A stretch of DNA of 64,000 bases, taken from the NCBI RefSeq assembly GCF_016811105.1, contig NZ_JAFBGM010000001.1, positions 887,126-951,125 on the forward strand, given 5' to 3'. The translations under genes were made by a program, and so were the position numbers. Of this stretch, positions 28,899-38,488 are shown in pieces. Below the pieces are notes generated by a model that saw nothing but the letters and a program-made list of their open reading frames with translations, did no database searches and had not been told where the DNA came from. The first letter of the stretch is position 1, and every line of letters starts with the position of its first letter. This stretch comes from Aurantibacter crassamenti. GTDB taxonomy: Bacteria > Bacteroidota > Bacteroidia > Flavobacteriales > Flavobacteriaceae.

Positions 28899-29297
28899 TT
28901 AGGCTTTTAAGAGGTAAACGAGCGCTACAGTAGGTATTAAATAAATTACTATGGTTTGTGCGCCAACATAATCTTTTGCGATTCGTTGTCCGAAAAGCAA
29001 CATTAAAAGCGTAATCGAAGAAAGTATTGCTCCATACAGGGCCATTGTTTTGGTGCCGCTTGATATTAGTTGTATCATTCCTATTACACACAGCGCTGAA
29101 GCTATTACTTCAATAAGGGTAATGGTTGCCAATAATATTGGTACAATGTTCTTAAACGGGCTTTCGCTAAAATGACCTTTTAGCCAAGATAGGTTTCCGT
29201 TCCAGTCAAATATTTTATCCAATCCGCTTTGTAAAAAAGTGATGATTGCAAATACAAGTAAAATAATTTCAGTTGGGTGATTTGTTAGATGATTCAT
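28899..29297 (-). CDS. DoxX-like four-helix membrane protein
   Basis: A 132-residue integral membrane protein with four hydrophobic helices. The first carries FLQSGLDKIFDW, similar to the helix 1 pattern of the DoxX family, and polar loops separate the rest. DoxX-like proteins are linked to redox or thiosulfate processes in some organisms, but most are uncharacterised, so no role is assigned. It starts 3 bases after the stop of holB, implying one transcript, and ends at the bidirectional terminator. Confidence 0.8.
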   Translation of the reverse strand: MNHLTNHPTEIILLVFAIITFLQSGLDKIFDWNGNLSWLKGHFSESPFKNIVPILLATITLIEVIASALCVIGMIQLISSGTKTMALYGAILSSITLLMLLFGQRIAKDYVGAQTIVIYLIPTVALVYLLKA

Positions 29298-29300
29298 TGC

Positions 29301-30476
29301 TTATGATTTTGAGGCTGTATTAGCGCTGTGAGGAGCTTTATGTAGCAAGCGTGTAAGTTTTATAGAAAGATCCATTAGAATGATTTTGGCGTTACCATTA
29401 CGCTCTATATGATAAATTGCGCTTTCAAGTTCTTCAACAATATTCATGATGTTATTTTCATGAACAAAAGGCGCAAATTTTTCAAGGTGAAAATTGTCAA
29501 CCTGAATCTTCATATACGCCAATTCATCAGCACCATAATTAATTAATAGGGCTTGTCGCATTACCGAAAGACAATAATTTAAAAAATTCTTCTGTGTTTC
29601 ACGCCCCTGTTTTGCAACCTCTTCACTCCATAAAATTAAATCATGAATAGCAGCTTTATTGCCTTTGGCTTTAAATGCGCTTCGTACCCATTGAACAAAC
29701 CACTTTTCAAAAATTAAGTCTTCTGAATCATTGTTCATTAAGTCAATGGCTTTATTGAAATTGCCATTTGCTTCATGCGCTAAACGCATCGCTTCCTGTT
29801 TTTGTAGGCCCTTTTCAATAAGTGCATTTGCAATAACCTCTTCTGATAGTGGCGGGAAATGCAGTAGTTGACATCGTGATTTGATTGTTTGAATAATTTG
29901 CTCTTCATCCTCAGCAATCAATATAAAAACTGTTTTTTCTGGCGGTTCTTCAAGTAATTTTAATAGTTTGTTTGAAGCAGCAATGTTCATCTTGTCCGCC
30001 ATCCAAATAAGCATCACTTTAAAGCCACCTTCATATGATTTTAGAGCTAGCTTTTTAACTATACCTTGAGCTTCATCAACACCTATTTGACCTTGTTTCT
30101 TTTCAATGCCAACAGATCGATACCAGTCAAATAAATTGCCATAAGGCTGTTCTTTTAGAAATTGGCGCCATTCGCTAATATAATGGTCGCTAACCGCATG
30201 ACTTTTTATTTTATCAGAGTTTGCTACCGGAAAAGCAAAGTGCATGTCAGGGTGCGTATATGAGCCAAATTTAAGGTTGCAACTCTCATTGCCATCAGCA
30301 TTTTCACCGTTAGTGTTTTCACAAATAATATATTGCGCATAGGCAAGCGCCATGGCTAAAGTGCCACTACCTTCAGGGCCAATAAATAATTGTGCATGCG
30401 AAATTCTACCCGCATCAGCACTTGATGCAAGATGATTTTTAATATGGTTGAGGCCTAAGATTTCTGAGAATCGCAT
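29301..30476 (-). CDS. holB: DNA polymerase III delta-prime-type clamp-loader subunit
   Basis: A 391-residue AAA+ protein of the clamp-loader family. It begins with a standard pattern (ILGLNHIKNHLASSADAGRI, then SHAQLFIGPEGSGTLAMALA). The Walker A position reads GPEGSGTL, with the expected Lys replaced by Thr. This fits delta-prime subunits, which often do not hydrolyse ATP. KLLKLLEEPPEKTVFILIA and the SRC motif (KSRCQLL, which supplies an arginine finger) are present near residues 170-205. The C-terminal domain is the helical collar part. It would act in loading the sliding clamp at the replication fork. It is divergent from pgk and upstream of the DoxX-like gene. Confidence 0.9.
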   Translation of the reverse strand: MRFSEILGLNHIKNHLASSADAGRISHAQLFIGPEGSGTLAMALAYAQYIICENTNGENADGNESCNLKFGSYTHPDMHFAFPVANSDKIKSHAVSDHYISEWRQFLKEQPYGNLFDWYRSVGIEKKQGQIGVDEAQGIVKKLALKSYEGGFKVMLIWMADKMNIAASNKLLKLLEEPPEKTVFILIAEDEEQIIQTIKSRCQLLHFPPLSEEVIANALIEKGLQKQEAMRLAHEANGNFNKAIDLMNNDSEDLIFEKWFVQWVRSAFKAKGNKAAIHDLILWSEEVAKQGRETQKNFLNYCLSVMRQALLINYGADELAYMKIQVDNFHLEKFAPFVHENNIMNIVEELESAIYHIERNGNAKIILMDLSIKLTRLLHKAPHSANTASKS

Positions 30477-30588
30477 GGGTCAAATATACTTGATTTAATT
30501 GAACCTATTTGGCTGTTAAGTAGTTCAAATACATAATGTATGTTGAAGAAAAAGGAGTTCCTTAAAGCAATGTAAGTACATAAATCTT

Positions 30589-30596
30589 TACATTTG
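30589..30596 (+). promoter_or_regulatory. candidate -7 element for pgk
   Basis: TACATTTG, an exact TAnnTTTG match, lies 24 bases before the ATG at 30621. No clear -33 TTG at normal spacing. Confidence 0.5.
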
Positions 30597-30620
30597 TTTT
30601 TTCTAAAAAATAGATGTTCA

Positions 30621-31811
30621 ATGAAGACCCTAAATGATTTTAATTTCGAGAATAAAAAAGCATTAATCCGTGTAGATTTTAATGTGCCCTTAGATAAAGA
30701 TTTTAATGTTACTGATAGCAATAGAATAGAGGCTGCAAAACCTACAATCATCAAAGTACTAGAAGATGGTGGATCTGCTATATTAATGAGTCACTTAGGT
30801 CGGCCAAATGGTGAGAGAAACCCTGATATGTCATTAAAACACATTGCAGATAAAGTGTCTGAGGTTGTTGGTGTTCAGGTAAAATTTTCTGAAGATTGTA
30901 TTGGTGAGTCTGCAGAAAAAGCAGCTGCTGATTTAAAACCAGGTGAAGTTTTGCTTTTAGAAAATCTTCGCTTTCATTCTGAAGAAACTTCAGGTGACCA
31001 AGACTTTGCTGAGAAGCTTTCGAAATTGGGTGATGTTTACATAAACGATGCTTTTGGTACTGCACACCGTGCGCATGCATCAACAACAATTGTTGCTCAG
31101 TTTTTTGATGATAGTAAATGCTTCGGACAATTATTGGCGAAAGAAATAGAAGCTATTGACAAGGTAATGGCGAGTGGTGAAAAACCAGTTTTAGCTATTT
31201 TAGGAGGTGCGAAAGTTTCATCTAAGATTACTATAATTGAAAACATATTAGATAAAGTAGACCACTTGATAGTAGGTGGAGGTATGACGTATACCTTTAT
31301 AAAAGCAAAGGGAGGTAAAGTAGGAGACTCAATTTGTGAGGATGACAAAATGGAACTGGCTTTAGAGATTTTAAAGCAGGCAGAAGCAAAAGGTGTTCAG
31401 GTTCATATTCCTGTTGATGTAATAGCCGCAGATGATTTTAGTAATGATGCAAATACACAAACAGTAGATGTTGATAAAATACCTGACGGATGGCAAGGGT
31501 TAGATGCCGGACCAAAGACCTTGGCTAATTTTAAAGAGGTTATTTTAAAATCTAAAACCATTTTATGGAATGGCCCAGTAGGAGTTTTTGAAATGGAAAA
31601 TTTTGCAAACGGTACAATTTCAGTTGGCAATTTCATTGTTGAAGCAACTAAAGCTGGTGCTTTTTCATTAGTAGGTGGTGGAGATTCAGTTGCCGCTGTA
31701 AAACAATTCGGATTTCAAGACAAAGTTAGTTATGTATCAACCGGTGGTGGTGCAATGCTTGAAAGTTTAGAAGGTAAAACATTACCTGGTATCGCTGCAA
31801 TTCTTAAATAA
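30621..31811 (+). CDS. pgk: phosphoglycerate kinase
   Basis: A 396-residue glycolytic enzyme converting 1,3-bisphosphoglycerate and ADP to 3-phosphoglycerate and ATP in the cytoplasm. Signatures: RVDFNVPLD at residues 16-24, [10 protein letters not shown] near 57, [19 protein letters not shown] (about 137-155), [11 protein letters not shown] (about 193-203), WNGPVGVFE, and the C-terminal nucleotide-binding loop [11 protein letters not shown] near 351-361. Full length compared with the family (about 390-400). I choose the ATG at 30621, since an upstream TTG extension would start inside the promoter element. Confidence 0.98.
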   Translation: MKTLNDFNFENKKALIRVDFNVPLDKDFNVTDSNRIEAAKPTIIKVLEDGGSAILMSHLGRPNGERNPDMSLKHIADKVSEVVGVQVKFSEDCIGESAEKAAADLKPGEVLLLENLRFHSEETSGDQDFAEKLSKLGDVYINDAFGTAHRAHASTTIVAQFFDDSKCFGQLLAKEIEAIDKVMASGEKPVLAILGGAKVSSKITIIENILDKVDHLIVGGGMTYTFIKAKGGKVGDSICEDDKMELALEILKQAEAKGVQVHIPVDVIAADDFSNDANTQTVDVDKIPDGWQGLDAGPKTLANFKEVILKSKTILWNGPVGVFEMENFANGTISVGNFIVEATKAGAFSLVGGGDSVAAVKQFGFQDKVSYVSTGGGAMLESLEGKTLPGIAAILK

Positions 31812-31964
31812 GAATAAGCAATTTTAAATAGGTTTTACCCGTTTTGTGTTATACAGATATTTGTTATGAATTTCTAATGCACAAAACGGGTTTAACAGTT
31901 TAGAATTTTATGGTTTGCGAAAAAAAGGCGATTTTCGTTTTCCTCCAATAATTTAAAAAGATTC
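31812..31964. other. intergenic region with long-loop inverted repeat after pgk
   Basis: ACCCGTTTTGTG (31837-31848) pairs perfectly with CACAAAACGGGT (31880-31891) across a 31-base loop. No T-run follows, so it is not a standard intrinsic terminator. The next gene's promoter must lie in the remaining bases but none was recognised. Confidence 0.6.
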
Positions 31965-33656
31965 ATGGTTTCAAGAGCAAAAATATTTTTTGTACTATTT
32001 TCTTTCCTTATTTCATTCTCAAGTCTACTGGCTCAAGAGAAAGATTCTACAGCTACCACTGTTTTATCAGAAAAGCTAATTGCAGTCAAGGATACCATTT
32101 CAGACACTCTTGATATTGATATGCAGAATGTTGAGCAGATGGATCAAATGGATGCAGAATCTGATCAAGAAACGCCATTTGTATTAACGCAAGGAGTAAG
32201 CAAAAGTAAATATGACCTTAAAGACAACGCATTGGCCGCACTGTATGATAGTCTTTGGATGCGTGAATTATATGAGTCAAATGGTCTTTTTGAAGAAATG
32301 CAAGAAGAGGTAATTAACATTGCTTCTAATACTGTTATTGATGGTAACCCAGTTGCTGTTGAAGAAGAGGTTTATATTTATGATTTGCCTACAGACTCTT
32401 TAAAGGCTAGGCTTCAAAAGTTAAACGAAAAAACTCCTTTTAATGTAATTTATAATAAATCACTTGAAAGCCTTATAAAATCATTCTTAACACGAAAACG
32501 TGGGCTTATGGAGCGTATGTTGACTGTGAGTCAATTTTATTTTCCGCTTTTTGAAGAAGAATTTGATCGTCATGACATTCCGTTAGAGATGAAGTATCTT
32601 TCAATAGTAGAGTCTGCATTAAACCCGAGAGCAAAATCTAGAGTTGGTGCTACAGGTTTATGGCAATTTATGTACGCTACAGGTAAAGAATATAAACTAG
32701 ATGTTACAAGCTATGTAGATGAACGTAGTGATCCTATTAAATCAACAAAGGCATCCGCAAAATTTCTTTCAAAGCTGTATCAAATTTTTGGCGACTGGGA
32801 TTTAGCTTTAGCGGCCTACAATTCAGGTCCAGGCAATGTTAATAAAGCAATTAGAAGATCAGGTGGTCACCGTAATTATTGGAATATTCGTCGCAATTTA
32901 CCACGAGAAACAGCTGGGTATGTACCTGCTTTTTTAGCAACCATGTATATTTTTGAATATGCAGAAGAGCATGGTCTTAAAGGGAAAAAGGCTGATAGGC
33001 CTTATTTTGAAACCGATACAGTTCATGTAAAAAGCCTTATCACTTTTGATCAAATTTCTGAGTTAGTAGGCGTTAGTGTAGAAGAGCTAAAGGTGTTAAA
33101 TCCTTCATATAAATTAAAGGTGATTCCTTATGTAAAAGGAAAAGATTATGCTTTACGCTTGCCTAAAAAGGCTATGGGTAAGTTTGTTAATAACGAAGAA
33201 CAAATCTATACCCATGTTAAGAAAGAATTGGAAAGTAAGGAAAGTCCGTTACCAAAATTAGTAAAACAAGCAGAATCAGATCGCATACGATATAGGGTAA
33301 GAAGCGGTGATTTTTTAGGTAAGATTGCAGAACGATACGGTGTTCGTGTGAGCCAATTAAAACAATGGAACGGGTTAAGAAGTAACAATTTAAGTGTTGG
33401 TCAACGTCTTACAATATACCCAAGAAACAGTGGTGCTAGTACTACAGCAAGAAAAACAACAACAGCTGTTGCCAAAACACCAGTAAAATTTCCTCCTGGC
33501 ACCAAAGTGCATACAGTGCGTTCAGGTGATTCACTTTGGACGATTTCGCGTCAATATCCAGACGTTACCATTGATAATTTGAAAAAATGGAACAAACTTA
33601 GTACCAGTAAATTAAAGCCAGGAACAAAGCTTAAACTTTGTGAGTGTTCTTCTTAG
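31965..33656 (+). CDS. MltD-like lytic transglycosylase with two LysM domains
   Basis: A 563-residue cell-wall enzyme. A signal peptide ends near residue 23 (SSLLAQ). An acidic spacer leads to the SLT-type lysozyme-like domain at about 190-330. The catalytic Glu is in YLSIVESALNPRAKS near residue 221, followed by GATGLWQFM and LALAAYNSGPGNVNKAI. Two LysM peptidoglycan-binding domains close the protein at about 440-485 (YRVRSGDFLGKIAERYGV) and 515-560 (HTVRSGDSLWTISRQYPD). It would cleave the MurNAc-GlcNAc bond with formation of 1,6-anhydro ends. The architecture matches MltD, though the symbol is left blank because paralogues are common. Confidence 0.92.
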   Translation: MVSRAKIFFVLFSFLISFSSLLAQEKDSTATTVLSEKLIAVKDTISDTLDIDMQNVEQMDQMDAESDQETPFVLTQGVSKSKYDLKDNALAALYDSLWMRELYESNGLFEEMQEEVINIASNTVIDGNPVAVEEEVYIYDLPTDSLKARLQKLNEKTPFNVIYNKSLESLIKSFLTRKRGLMERMLTVSQFYFPLFEEEFDRHDIPLEMKYLSIVESALNPRAKSRVGATGLWQFMYATGKEYKLDVTSYVDERSDPIKSTKASAKFLSKLYQIFGDWDLALAAYNSGPGNVNKAIRRSGGHRNYWNIRRNLPRETAGYVPAFLATMYIFEYAEEHGLKGKKADRPYFETDTVHVKSLITFDQISELVGVSVEELKVLNPSYKLKVIPYVKGKDYALRLPKKAMGKFVNNEEQIYTHVKKELESKESPLPKLVKQAESDRIRYRVRSGDFLGKIAERYGVRVSQLKQWNGLRSNNLSVGQRLTIYPRNSGASTTARKTTTAVAKTPVKFPPGTKVHTVRSGDSLWTISRQYPDVTIDNLKKWNKLSTSKLKPGTKLKLCECSS

Positions 33657-33773
33657 AAAAGCTAAATGCAAATAATATTTTGTGTTAAAGCTTAAATTGG
33701 AACTGTTTTTGTGGTACTGCGTGTAGCATTTCATTATCTTGAAATACCAACAAAACCATCCAATTTGAAACAC

Positions 33774-34754
33774 ATGAAAAAACTAGGAGTTTTTATCTTT
33801 TTATTCGCCATAATTCTTTCTTGTAAAGAGGGCAAAAAACAAACGTACTTGCCAGATTCTATTGGTGGCATCAATACTATTGCCGTTGTTGTAGACAATC
33901 AGCTATGGCAAGGTAAAGTAGGTGATAAAATACGAGAATATTTTGCCGCATCAGCAGTAGGTCTGACCTTAGATGAGCCTATTTTTACGATTAATCATGT
34001 GCCACCCGCCGTTTTTACAGGAACAATACGTAACATGAGGGCTGTTCTTTTTGTAGAAAAAGACACCTTAAATATTGGCCACGTTAAAACAGATCTTTAT
34101 GCTTCACCTCAGAAAATAGGAGTGATAAAGGGGCATACAGAAGATGAAATAATTGCAAACCTAGATGCAAAGGCACAAGAAATAATTGCTGCATTTAAAG
34201 CTCTTGAAATAACTGAAGCACAAAAAAGATTTAAAGGCTCTTTAAGTAAAGAAACTGTGCTGAAAGATAAGTTTGGCGTATCCTTAACAATGCCGGCTGC
34301 TTTTAAAGTTGTTAAGCAGGAAGATAATTTTGTTTGGATGGAAACTCAAATACCAAAAGGAACCATGAATGTGATTGCTTATGAATTGCCAGAAAGCAGT
34401 TTTAGTAACGATTCTACTTTTGTAGCGGATATTGTTCGTCTGCGAGATTCAATAGGTTCAGTGTATATACCAGGGCCAGATGTGCCGGGTAAAATAACGC
34501 ACATGCGCGGTGATCCTGCATTTGCTCCTCATGTTTTTGCTACTGAATTAGGAGCTAAGAAAGCGGTTGAAGTAAGAGGTATTTGGGATATTAAGAATTT
34601 TCCAATGGCAGGCCCATTTGTCTCCTACATAATTAATGACAAAGAAAACGGCAGAAAACTTGTTCTAGAAGGCTTTACTTTTGCTCCTTCAGCTAATAAA
34701 CGAGATTATATGTTTGAATTAGAGGCAATTATACGTTCTGCGAAGTTCGATTAA
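33774..34754 (+). CDS. DUF4837-type lipoprotein
   Basis: A 326-residue predicted lipoprotein: signal MKKLGVFIFLFAIILSC with the lipobox cysteine at residue 17. The body fits DUF4837, a Bacteroidota family without known function. Features include a Gly-rich stretch (DSIGGINTIAVVVDNQLWQG), a repeated alpha/beta pattern, and WMETQIPKGTMNVIAYELP in the second half, where the first half's organisation seems to recur. I start at the ATG at 33774, which gives the signal peptide; the longer upstream frame lacks one. The gene ends at a strong terminator. Confidence 0.85.
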   Translation: MKKLGVFIFLFAIILSCKEGKKQTYLPDSIGGINTIAVVVDNQLWQGKVGDKIREYFAASAVGLTLDEPIFTINHVPPAVFTGTIRNMRAVLFVEKDTLNIGHVKTDLYASPQKIGVIKGHTEDEIIANLDAKAQEIIAAFKALEITEAQKRFKGSLSKETVLKDKFGVSLTMPAAFKVVKQEDNFVWMETQIPKGTMNVIAYELPESSFSNDSTFVADIVRLRDSIGSVYIPGPDVPGKITHMRGDPAFAPHVFATELGAKKAVEVRGIWDIKNFPMAGPFVSYIINDKENGRKLVLEGFTFAPSANKRDYMFELEAIIRSAKFD

Positions 34755-34774
34755 GAATCGCTTTAAATAAAACC

Positions 34775-34808
34775 AAAAGCCCTGACGATTTAACGTCAGG
34801 GCTTTTTT
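34775..34808 (+). terminator. terminator after the DUF4837 gene
   Basis: AGCCCTGACG (34778-34787) pairs perfectly with CGTCAGGGCT (34794-34803), loop of 6 bases, followed by a T-run. A preceding A-run could allow weak activity in the other direction. Confidence 0.93.
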
Positions 34809-35107
34809 GGGTTAGGTTGATTTCAAATAAGTTTATAGGTCATTGTGAAATTTGAACCAGAAAAATGCCTTTACATAAGAGCTTAATAAGTAATGACTGA
34901 GATCTTTTAATGCCTCATTGTAAACGTCTTTATTAAGTATGCCGATTTTCATGGTAAGACATTGGGTTTTATTTAAGTATAACTCATAATTACAGGCTTT
35001 GTGTTTTTAATAGCTGACTTTGTTGTGTAGCTATTTGATTTTGTTGCGTAGCGCTTTATAAGACTTGAATTACAATAATAGTATCATTTAAATTTCATAT
35101 AAGTATA
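34809..35107. other. intergenic region, nothing recognised
   Basis: About 300 bases between two terminators, AT-rich, no ORF with a plausible start, no tRNA-like fold and no known repeat. A weak imperfect repeat (TTGTTGTGTAGC and TTGTTGCGTAGC near 35021-35055) is the only pattern noted. Confidence 0.6.
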
Positions 35108-35136
35108 CCAAAAAGGCCACCCATAGGTGGCCTTAG
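35108..35136 (-). terminator. terminator of the PorE-like OmpA gene
   Basis: AAGGCCACC (35113-35121) pairs with GGTGGCCTT (35126-35134) across CATA. On the minus strand the stem is followed by T's, so it ends the minus-strand gene. Confidence 0.9.
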
Positions 35137-35157
35137 TTTATAATGTTTTTAGTTTGT

Positions 35158-37689
35158 TTACATTTTCGTAATTATAAATTCAGAACGTCTGTTTAGGTAA
35201 TGTGCTTGTTCAGTACATCTAACAGAACCATCACATTCATTTATTAAACGGCTTTCACCATATCCTATAGCACTCTCTATACGTTCTGGAGCAATACCTT
35301 GTTTGATAAGGTAATCTCTAGATGATTTTGCCCTTTTATCAGAAAGGTATTCGTTATATGCACGTGGACCTCTTGAATCTGTATGAGATTCAATTTTGAT
35401 GACCATATTTGGATATTCATTCATCACAGCAACCATTTTATCTAATTCTACGGCAGCATCTGTACGTATATAAGACTTGTCAAAATCAAAGTGAATCATT
35501 TCAGTTTTAAGCTTTTTAATGCCATCTTCAACTGCAATAAGCTCTTCTAAACGCTTTAAAGCGATATCAGTCGTAATTGTGTCATTTTCTGTTGTGTTTG
35601 CAGCTATCACACTTTCAAAGTACTGATTTTTGTTGGCACGAATATTATATTTTGTATTACTATCTAAGTCTTCGAATATAAAGCTGCCATCTACGTTACT
35701 CTCAATTTCTTTAAGTTTAATATTGTTTTCGTCTAACAACTCAATTAGAGTTTTAGGCATAATATTACCTGTAATTAATTCAGTTACAACTCCAGCAATT
35801 GCATTGATATTTGTAGGCACTTCTTCTAATACTAGATTTTCAAAAGAGTAGATGTCATCATCGCCTTTTCCACCTTCTCTGTTCGATGCAAAAAATCCTT
35901 TATGAGATTCTTCGTCAACTATATATGAAAAATCATCTTTATTACTATTTATAGGTTGACCAATGTTTGTTGGTTCACCAAAACCATCTTCTTCATTATA
36001 GGTTGCTTCAAAAACATCTAGACCACCAAGACCTGTGTGGCCGTCAGATGAGAAGTATAATTTTTTTCCATTGAAAAAAGGAAACATTTCGCGTTTATCA
36101 GTATTTATTTCTGGACCTAAATTTCTTGGTTCAGAATACGTATTATTCTCTAAGACATCAACAACAAATAAATCAGTTTCACCAATAGTACCAGGCATAT
36201 CAGAAATGAAATATAATTGTTTTCCGTCTGGGCTTAATGCTGGGTGACCGGTTGAATAATCATCACTATCAAAAGGTAATTCAACGGCTTCTGACCACTC
36301 GTCTCCAACTTTGGTAGATCTGTATATTTTAAGATTGTTAATTCCGTTTATATCTCGTTTAAGTTTTTTGCCATAATTGTTTCTAGTAAAGTACATGGTA
36401 GTATTATCAGGAGAAAAAGCAACTGATGCTTCATGATACTTGGTGTTAATTTTTTTCGAAAATTTAATTGCATCTTTCAAGTCATGCGACTCTTCGTTTA
36501 ATTTGGCAACATATAAGTCTAAGTAGGGTTGGTCATTCCATTTATACTTTCTGGTATTAAAGAAAGAAGAATCTTGTGCCGAAGCAAAAACAACCTGAGT
36601 TGAATCAAGAAACATAGGTGAGAATTCAGAATATTCAGTATTGATTGATAAGTTTTTAAGATCAACATTATCATTTACTGTTGCTAAAATATTGTCTAAC
36701 AACACCTCATTTGGCATTGTTTCAGCTTCTAAGCTTGCTGCTAATGTAGGATCGTTTTCAACTTTTTTATTATAAAGGCGCATCAACCTTTTTGATCTTC
36801 CGTATTTACCGGTGCCTTTTAAAGTATGAGCGTATTTAAATATGTTATTTGCTGATAAGTCTTTACCATGATTTTCATATAGAATATTATACCATTCGTA
36901 TGCCTTTTCCATATTTGTATTATAATAATAAGAATCGGCTGCTTTTTGTATAATTTCAGTTGAATAATTTTTATCACCTTTCAAAAGTGCTTCTTCATAT
37001 AGTTCAGCCGCTTCAGCATACCACATTTTTTCAAAATAATAATCTGCCTTTTGAATTAGTTTGCTTTTATTAACGTTCTCTTTTAGAGTATTTGTTGGAG
37101 TAGGCTCATTGTAATCAAGGTCTAAATCATTTGAACTTGTTTGAGCTAAGTCTAGGTCTAGGTCTGAAGAGGAAGCGATGTCGATGTCAGTGTCTTCTTC
37201 AGGAAGATTAATAGGCTCTTCACTATACTTAACTTGCATGACCCAAATTTGATCTGTGTATCGGTCGTCAAAATTACTTGTACATACTTCAATAGCTTTT
37301 TTCCAATCAGATTGATATTCAATATAAACATAGCTAAGTCCTGTTTTTGGGTTTTGTACTGATCCAGGTGCAAAGCCTTTTCTTTTTAATTTTTTTAAAG
37401 CGTCGTCTCTTTTGCGATCCTTACTATAGCTACCCGTAACCATATAATAGCCATTTGGAGTTGAAGGTAGAGAGCTAAATGTTCTATATGTAATATTGTT
37501 TTTAGCTGCAGCTTCTTCAAATGTTTCTTCTACTGGAGAAAATACAGAGGCATAAGAATCTGGAATATTACTGTCGTCAAACATAAGGTTTGCGCTTAAC
37601 GCATGAGCATTCATTTGGTTATATTGATCAACTTGGGCAGAAAGCACAAATGCGAAAAGTAGTAGGTAGGCTGAAAAAAGCTTTTTCAT
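35158..37689 (-). CDS. PorE-like OmpA family protein with SPOR, TPR and beta-propeller regions
   Basis: An 843-residue envelope protein. Order: signal peptide (1-18, FVLSAQ); SPOR-like module at about 72-155 (GYYMVTGSYSKDRKR, SYVYIEYQ, QIWVMQV); TPR-like helices at about 205-310; PD40/WD40 repeats at about 365-620 (YFTRNNYGKKL, GHPALSPDGKQLYFISDMPG, LYFSSDGHTGLGGLDVFEA); a carboxypeptidase-regulatory-like domain at about 640-705; and an OmpA C-terminal peptidoglycan-binding domain at about 735-843 (HFDFDKSYIRTDAAVELDK, ESHTDSRGPRAYNEYLSDKR). The TPR, propeller, regulatory and OmpA layout is that of PorE, a type IX secretion component that tethers the machine to the wall. The added SPOR-like domain resembles those on the PorP/SprF-like protein of the adhesin operon. 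Which of the genome's PorE paralogues this is cannot be told here. Confidence 0.9.
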   Translation of the reverse strand: MKKLFSAYLLLFAFVLSAQVDQYNQMNAHALSANLMFDDSNIPDSYASVFSPVEETFEEAAAKNNITYRTFSSLPSTPNGYYMVTGSYSKDRKRDDALKKLKRKGFAPGSVQNPKTGLSYVYIEYQSDWKKAIEVCTSNFDDRYTDQIWVMQVKYSEEPINLPEEDTDIDIASSSDLDLDLAQTSSNDLDLDYNEPTPTNTLKENVNKSKLIQKADYYFEKMWYAEAAELYEEALLKGDKNYSTEIIQKAADSYYYNTNMEKAYEWYNILYENHGKDLSANNIFKYAHTLKGTGKYGRSKRLMRLYNKKVENDPTLAASLEAETMPNEVLLDNILATVNDNVDLKNLSINTEYSEFSPMFLDSTQVVFASAQDSSFFNTRKYKWNDQPYLDLYVAKLNEESHDLKDAIKFSKKINTKYHEASVAFSPDNTTMYFTRNNYGKKLKRDINGINNLKIYRSTKVGDEWSEAVELPFDSDDYSTGHPALSPDGKQLYFISDMPGTIGETDLFVVDVLENNTYSEPRNLGPEINTDKREMFPFFNGKKLYFSSDGHTGLGGLDVFEATYNEEDGFGEPTNIGQPINSNKDDFSYIVDEESHKGFFASNREGGKGDDDIYSFENLVLEEVPTNINAIAGVVTELITGNIMPKTLIELLDENNIKLKEIESNVDGSFIFEDLDSNTKYNIRANKNQYFESVIAANTTENDTITTDIALKRLEELIAVEDGIKKLKTEMIHFDFDKSYIRTDAAVELDKMVAVMNEYPNMVIKIESHTDSRGPRAYNEYLSDKRAKSSRDYLIKQGIAPERIESAIGYGESRLINECDGSVRCTEQAHYLNRRSEFIITKM

Positions 37690-38074
37690 GATTTGGGTTA
37701 TTTAAAAGGCTAAGATGTTTTTATTTCTTAGGGTAATTTTGAAGCCAAAGACACATTTCAATGGACTCAATTTGTTTATGTTTTACAATTAGCTTTATCA
37801 ATTATTTTTGAATTTATTCAGAAACTGAATTAAATAAAATTCTTTCAAAAAATAATGTCGTTTATAGTAAACGTAAATTATAAGGGTTTCGTATAAAAAA
37901 TAGTACTCTTAAGCTCAATTGATATAGGCTTTCACAAATAATGAAGTGGTTTGATATTTAGCATGAATTAAAAAACGACTATAAAATTCTTGAAATAGCC
38001 GACAAATGGTAATATTTTGGTGATTCGGGTACAATTCTGGAGGAAATAAAAAATGTCGTTTTGGAAATTTTGCA
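37690..38074. other. intergenic region upstream of the OmpA gene
   Basis: About 385 AT-rich bases between the PorE-like gene and the tatA terminator, without a supported ORF. Small hairpins are possible (ATTCAG/CTGAAT at 37816-37830; CGTTTA/TAAACG at 37859-37873). The ten-base word AATGTCGTTT occurs twice. The promoter of the PorE-like gene must lie here but no exact consensus was found. Confidence 0.55.
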
Positions 38075-38100
38075 CAAAAAAAACGCCCTAAAAAGGGCGT
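38075..38100 (-). terminator. terminator after tatA
   Basis: ACGCCCT (38083-38089) pairs with AGGGCGT (38094-38100) across AAAA. On the minus strand a T-run follows, consistent with the end of tatA transcription. Confidence 0.88.
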
Positions 38101-38127
38101 AAATATTATAATAAAAAAGAAAAAATA

Positions 38128-38310
38128 CTATTCCTTATTTTCTTCTAGTGTTTCATCTTCTTTAGATGCATCTTTAAATTCTTTAATGCCACTACCAAGG
38201 CCGCGCATTAATTCTGGAATTTTTTTTCCTCCAAAAAGAAGAAGAACTACAAGCACTACAATGCCAATTTGCCATGGCCCTATTGCTAAAAAGATATTCG
38301 AAGCTATCAT
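38128..38310 (-). CDS. tatA: twin-arginine translocase subunit TatA/E
   Basis: A 60-residue Tat pore-forming subunit. An N-terminal membrane helix ([19 protein letters not shown]) is followed by the amphipathic helix signature [21 protein letters not shown], ending in a short acidic tail. It is complete for a short TatA. It works with TatC, not present in the window, to export folded proteins. It is divergent from the M23 peptidase gene, with its own -7 element on the minus strand. Confidence 0.95.
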   Translation of the reverse strand: MIASNIFLAIGPWQIGIVVLVVLLLFGGKKIPELMRGLGSGIKEFKDASKEDETLEENKE

Positions 38311-38333
38311 ATTCTTAATGATTAATTGAAAAA

Positions 38334-38341
38334 CAAATGTA
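38334..38341 (-). promoter_or_regulatory. candidate -7 element for tatA
   Basis: On the minus strand TACATTTG, an exact TAnnTTTG match, 23 bases before the tatA ATG. The nearest -33 TTG candidate gives a short 12-base spacer, so only the -7 part is convincing. Confidence 0.5.
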
Positions 38342-38488
38342 CAAAAATCTCTACAACAGAACTATTGATAAGTTGTTAATGTTAAGCAAAGACTAACATT
38401 TATTGAATTGTTTAAAATTGATGTGTAACTTCACTATAATTGAATATTCAATTTCACCTTGATAATCACAAATTTGAGCTGATTTTAC

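Noticed and set aside
29940-30480. holB lacking Walker A lysine as a sign of a pseudogene
   Set aside because: Delta-prime subunits commonly have degenerate ATP sites and the rest of the reading frame is intact.
30455-30754. Minus-strand ORF overlapping the pgk start and holB start
   Set aside because: It covers the promoter region and the 5' ends of two solid genes and has no supporting motif.
34809-35157. Possible small RNA or gene in the gap between DUF4837 and OmpA genes
   Set aside because: No start with a coherent reading frame, no tRNA fold and no promoter was seen; only the flanking terminators are supported.
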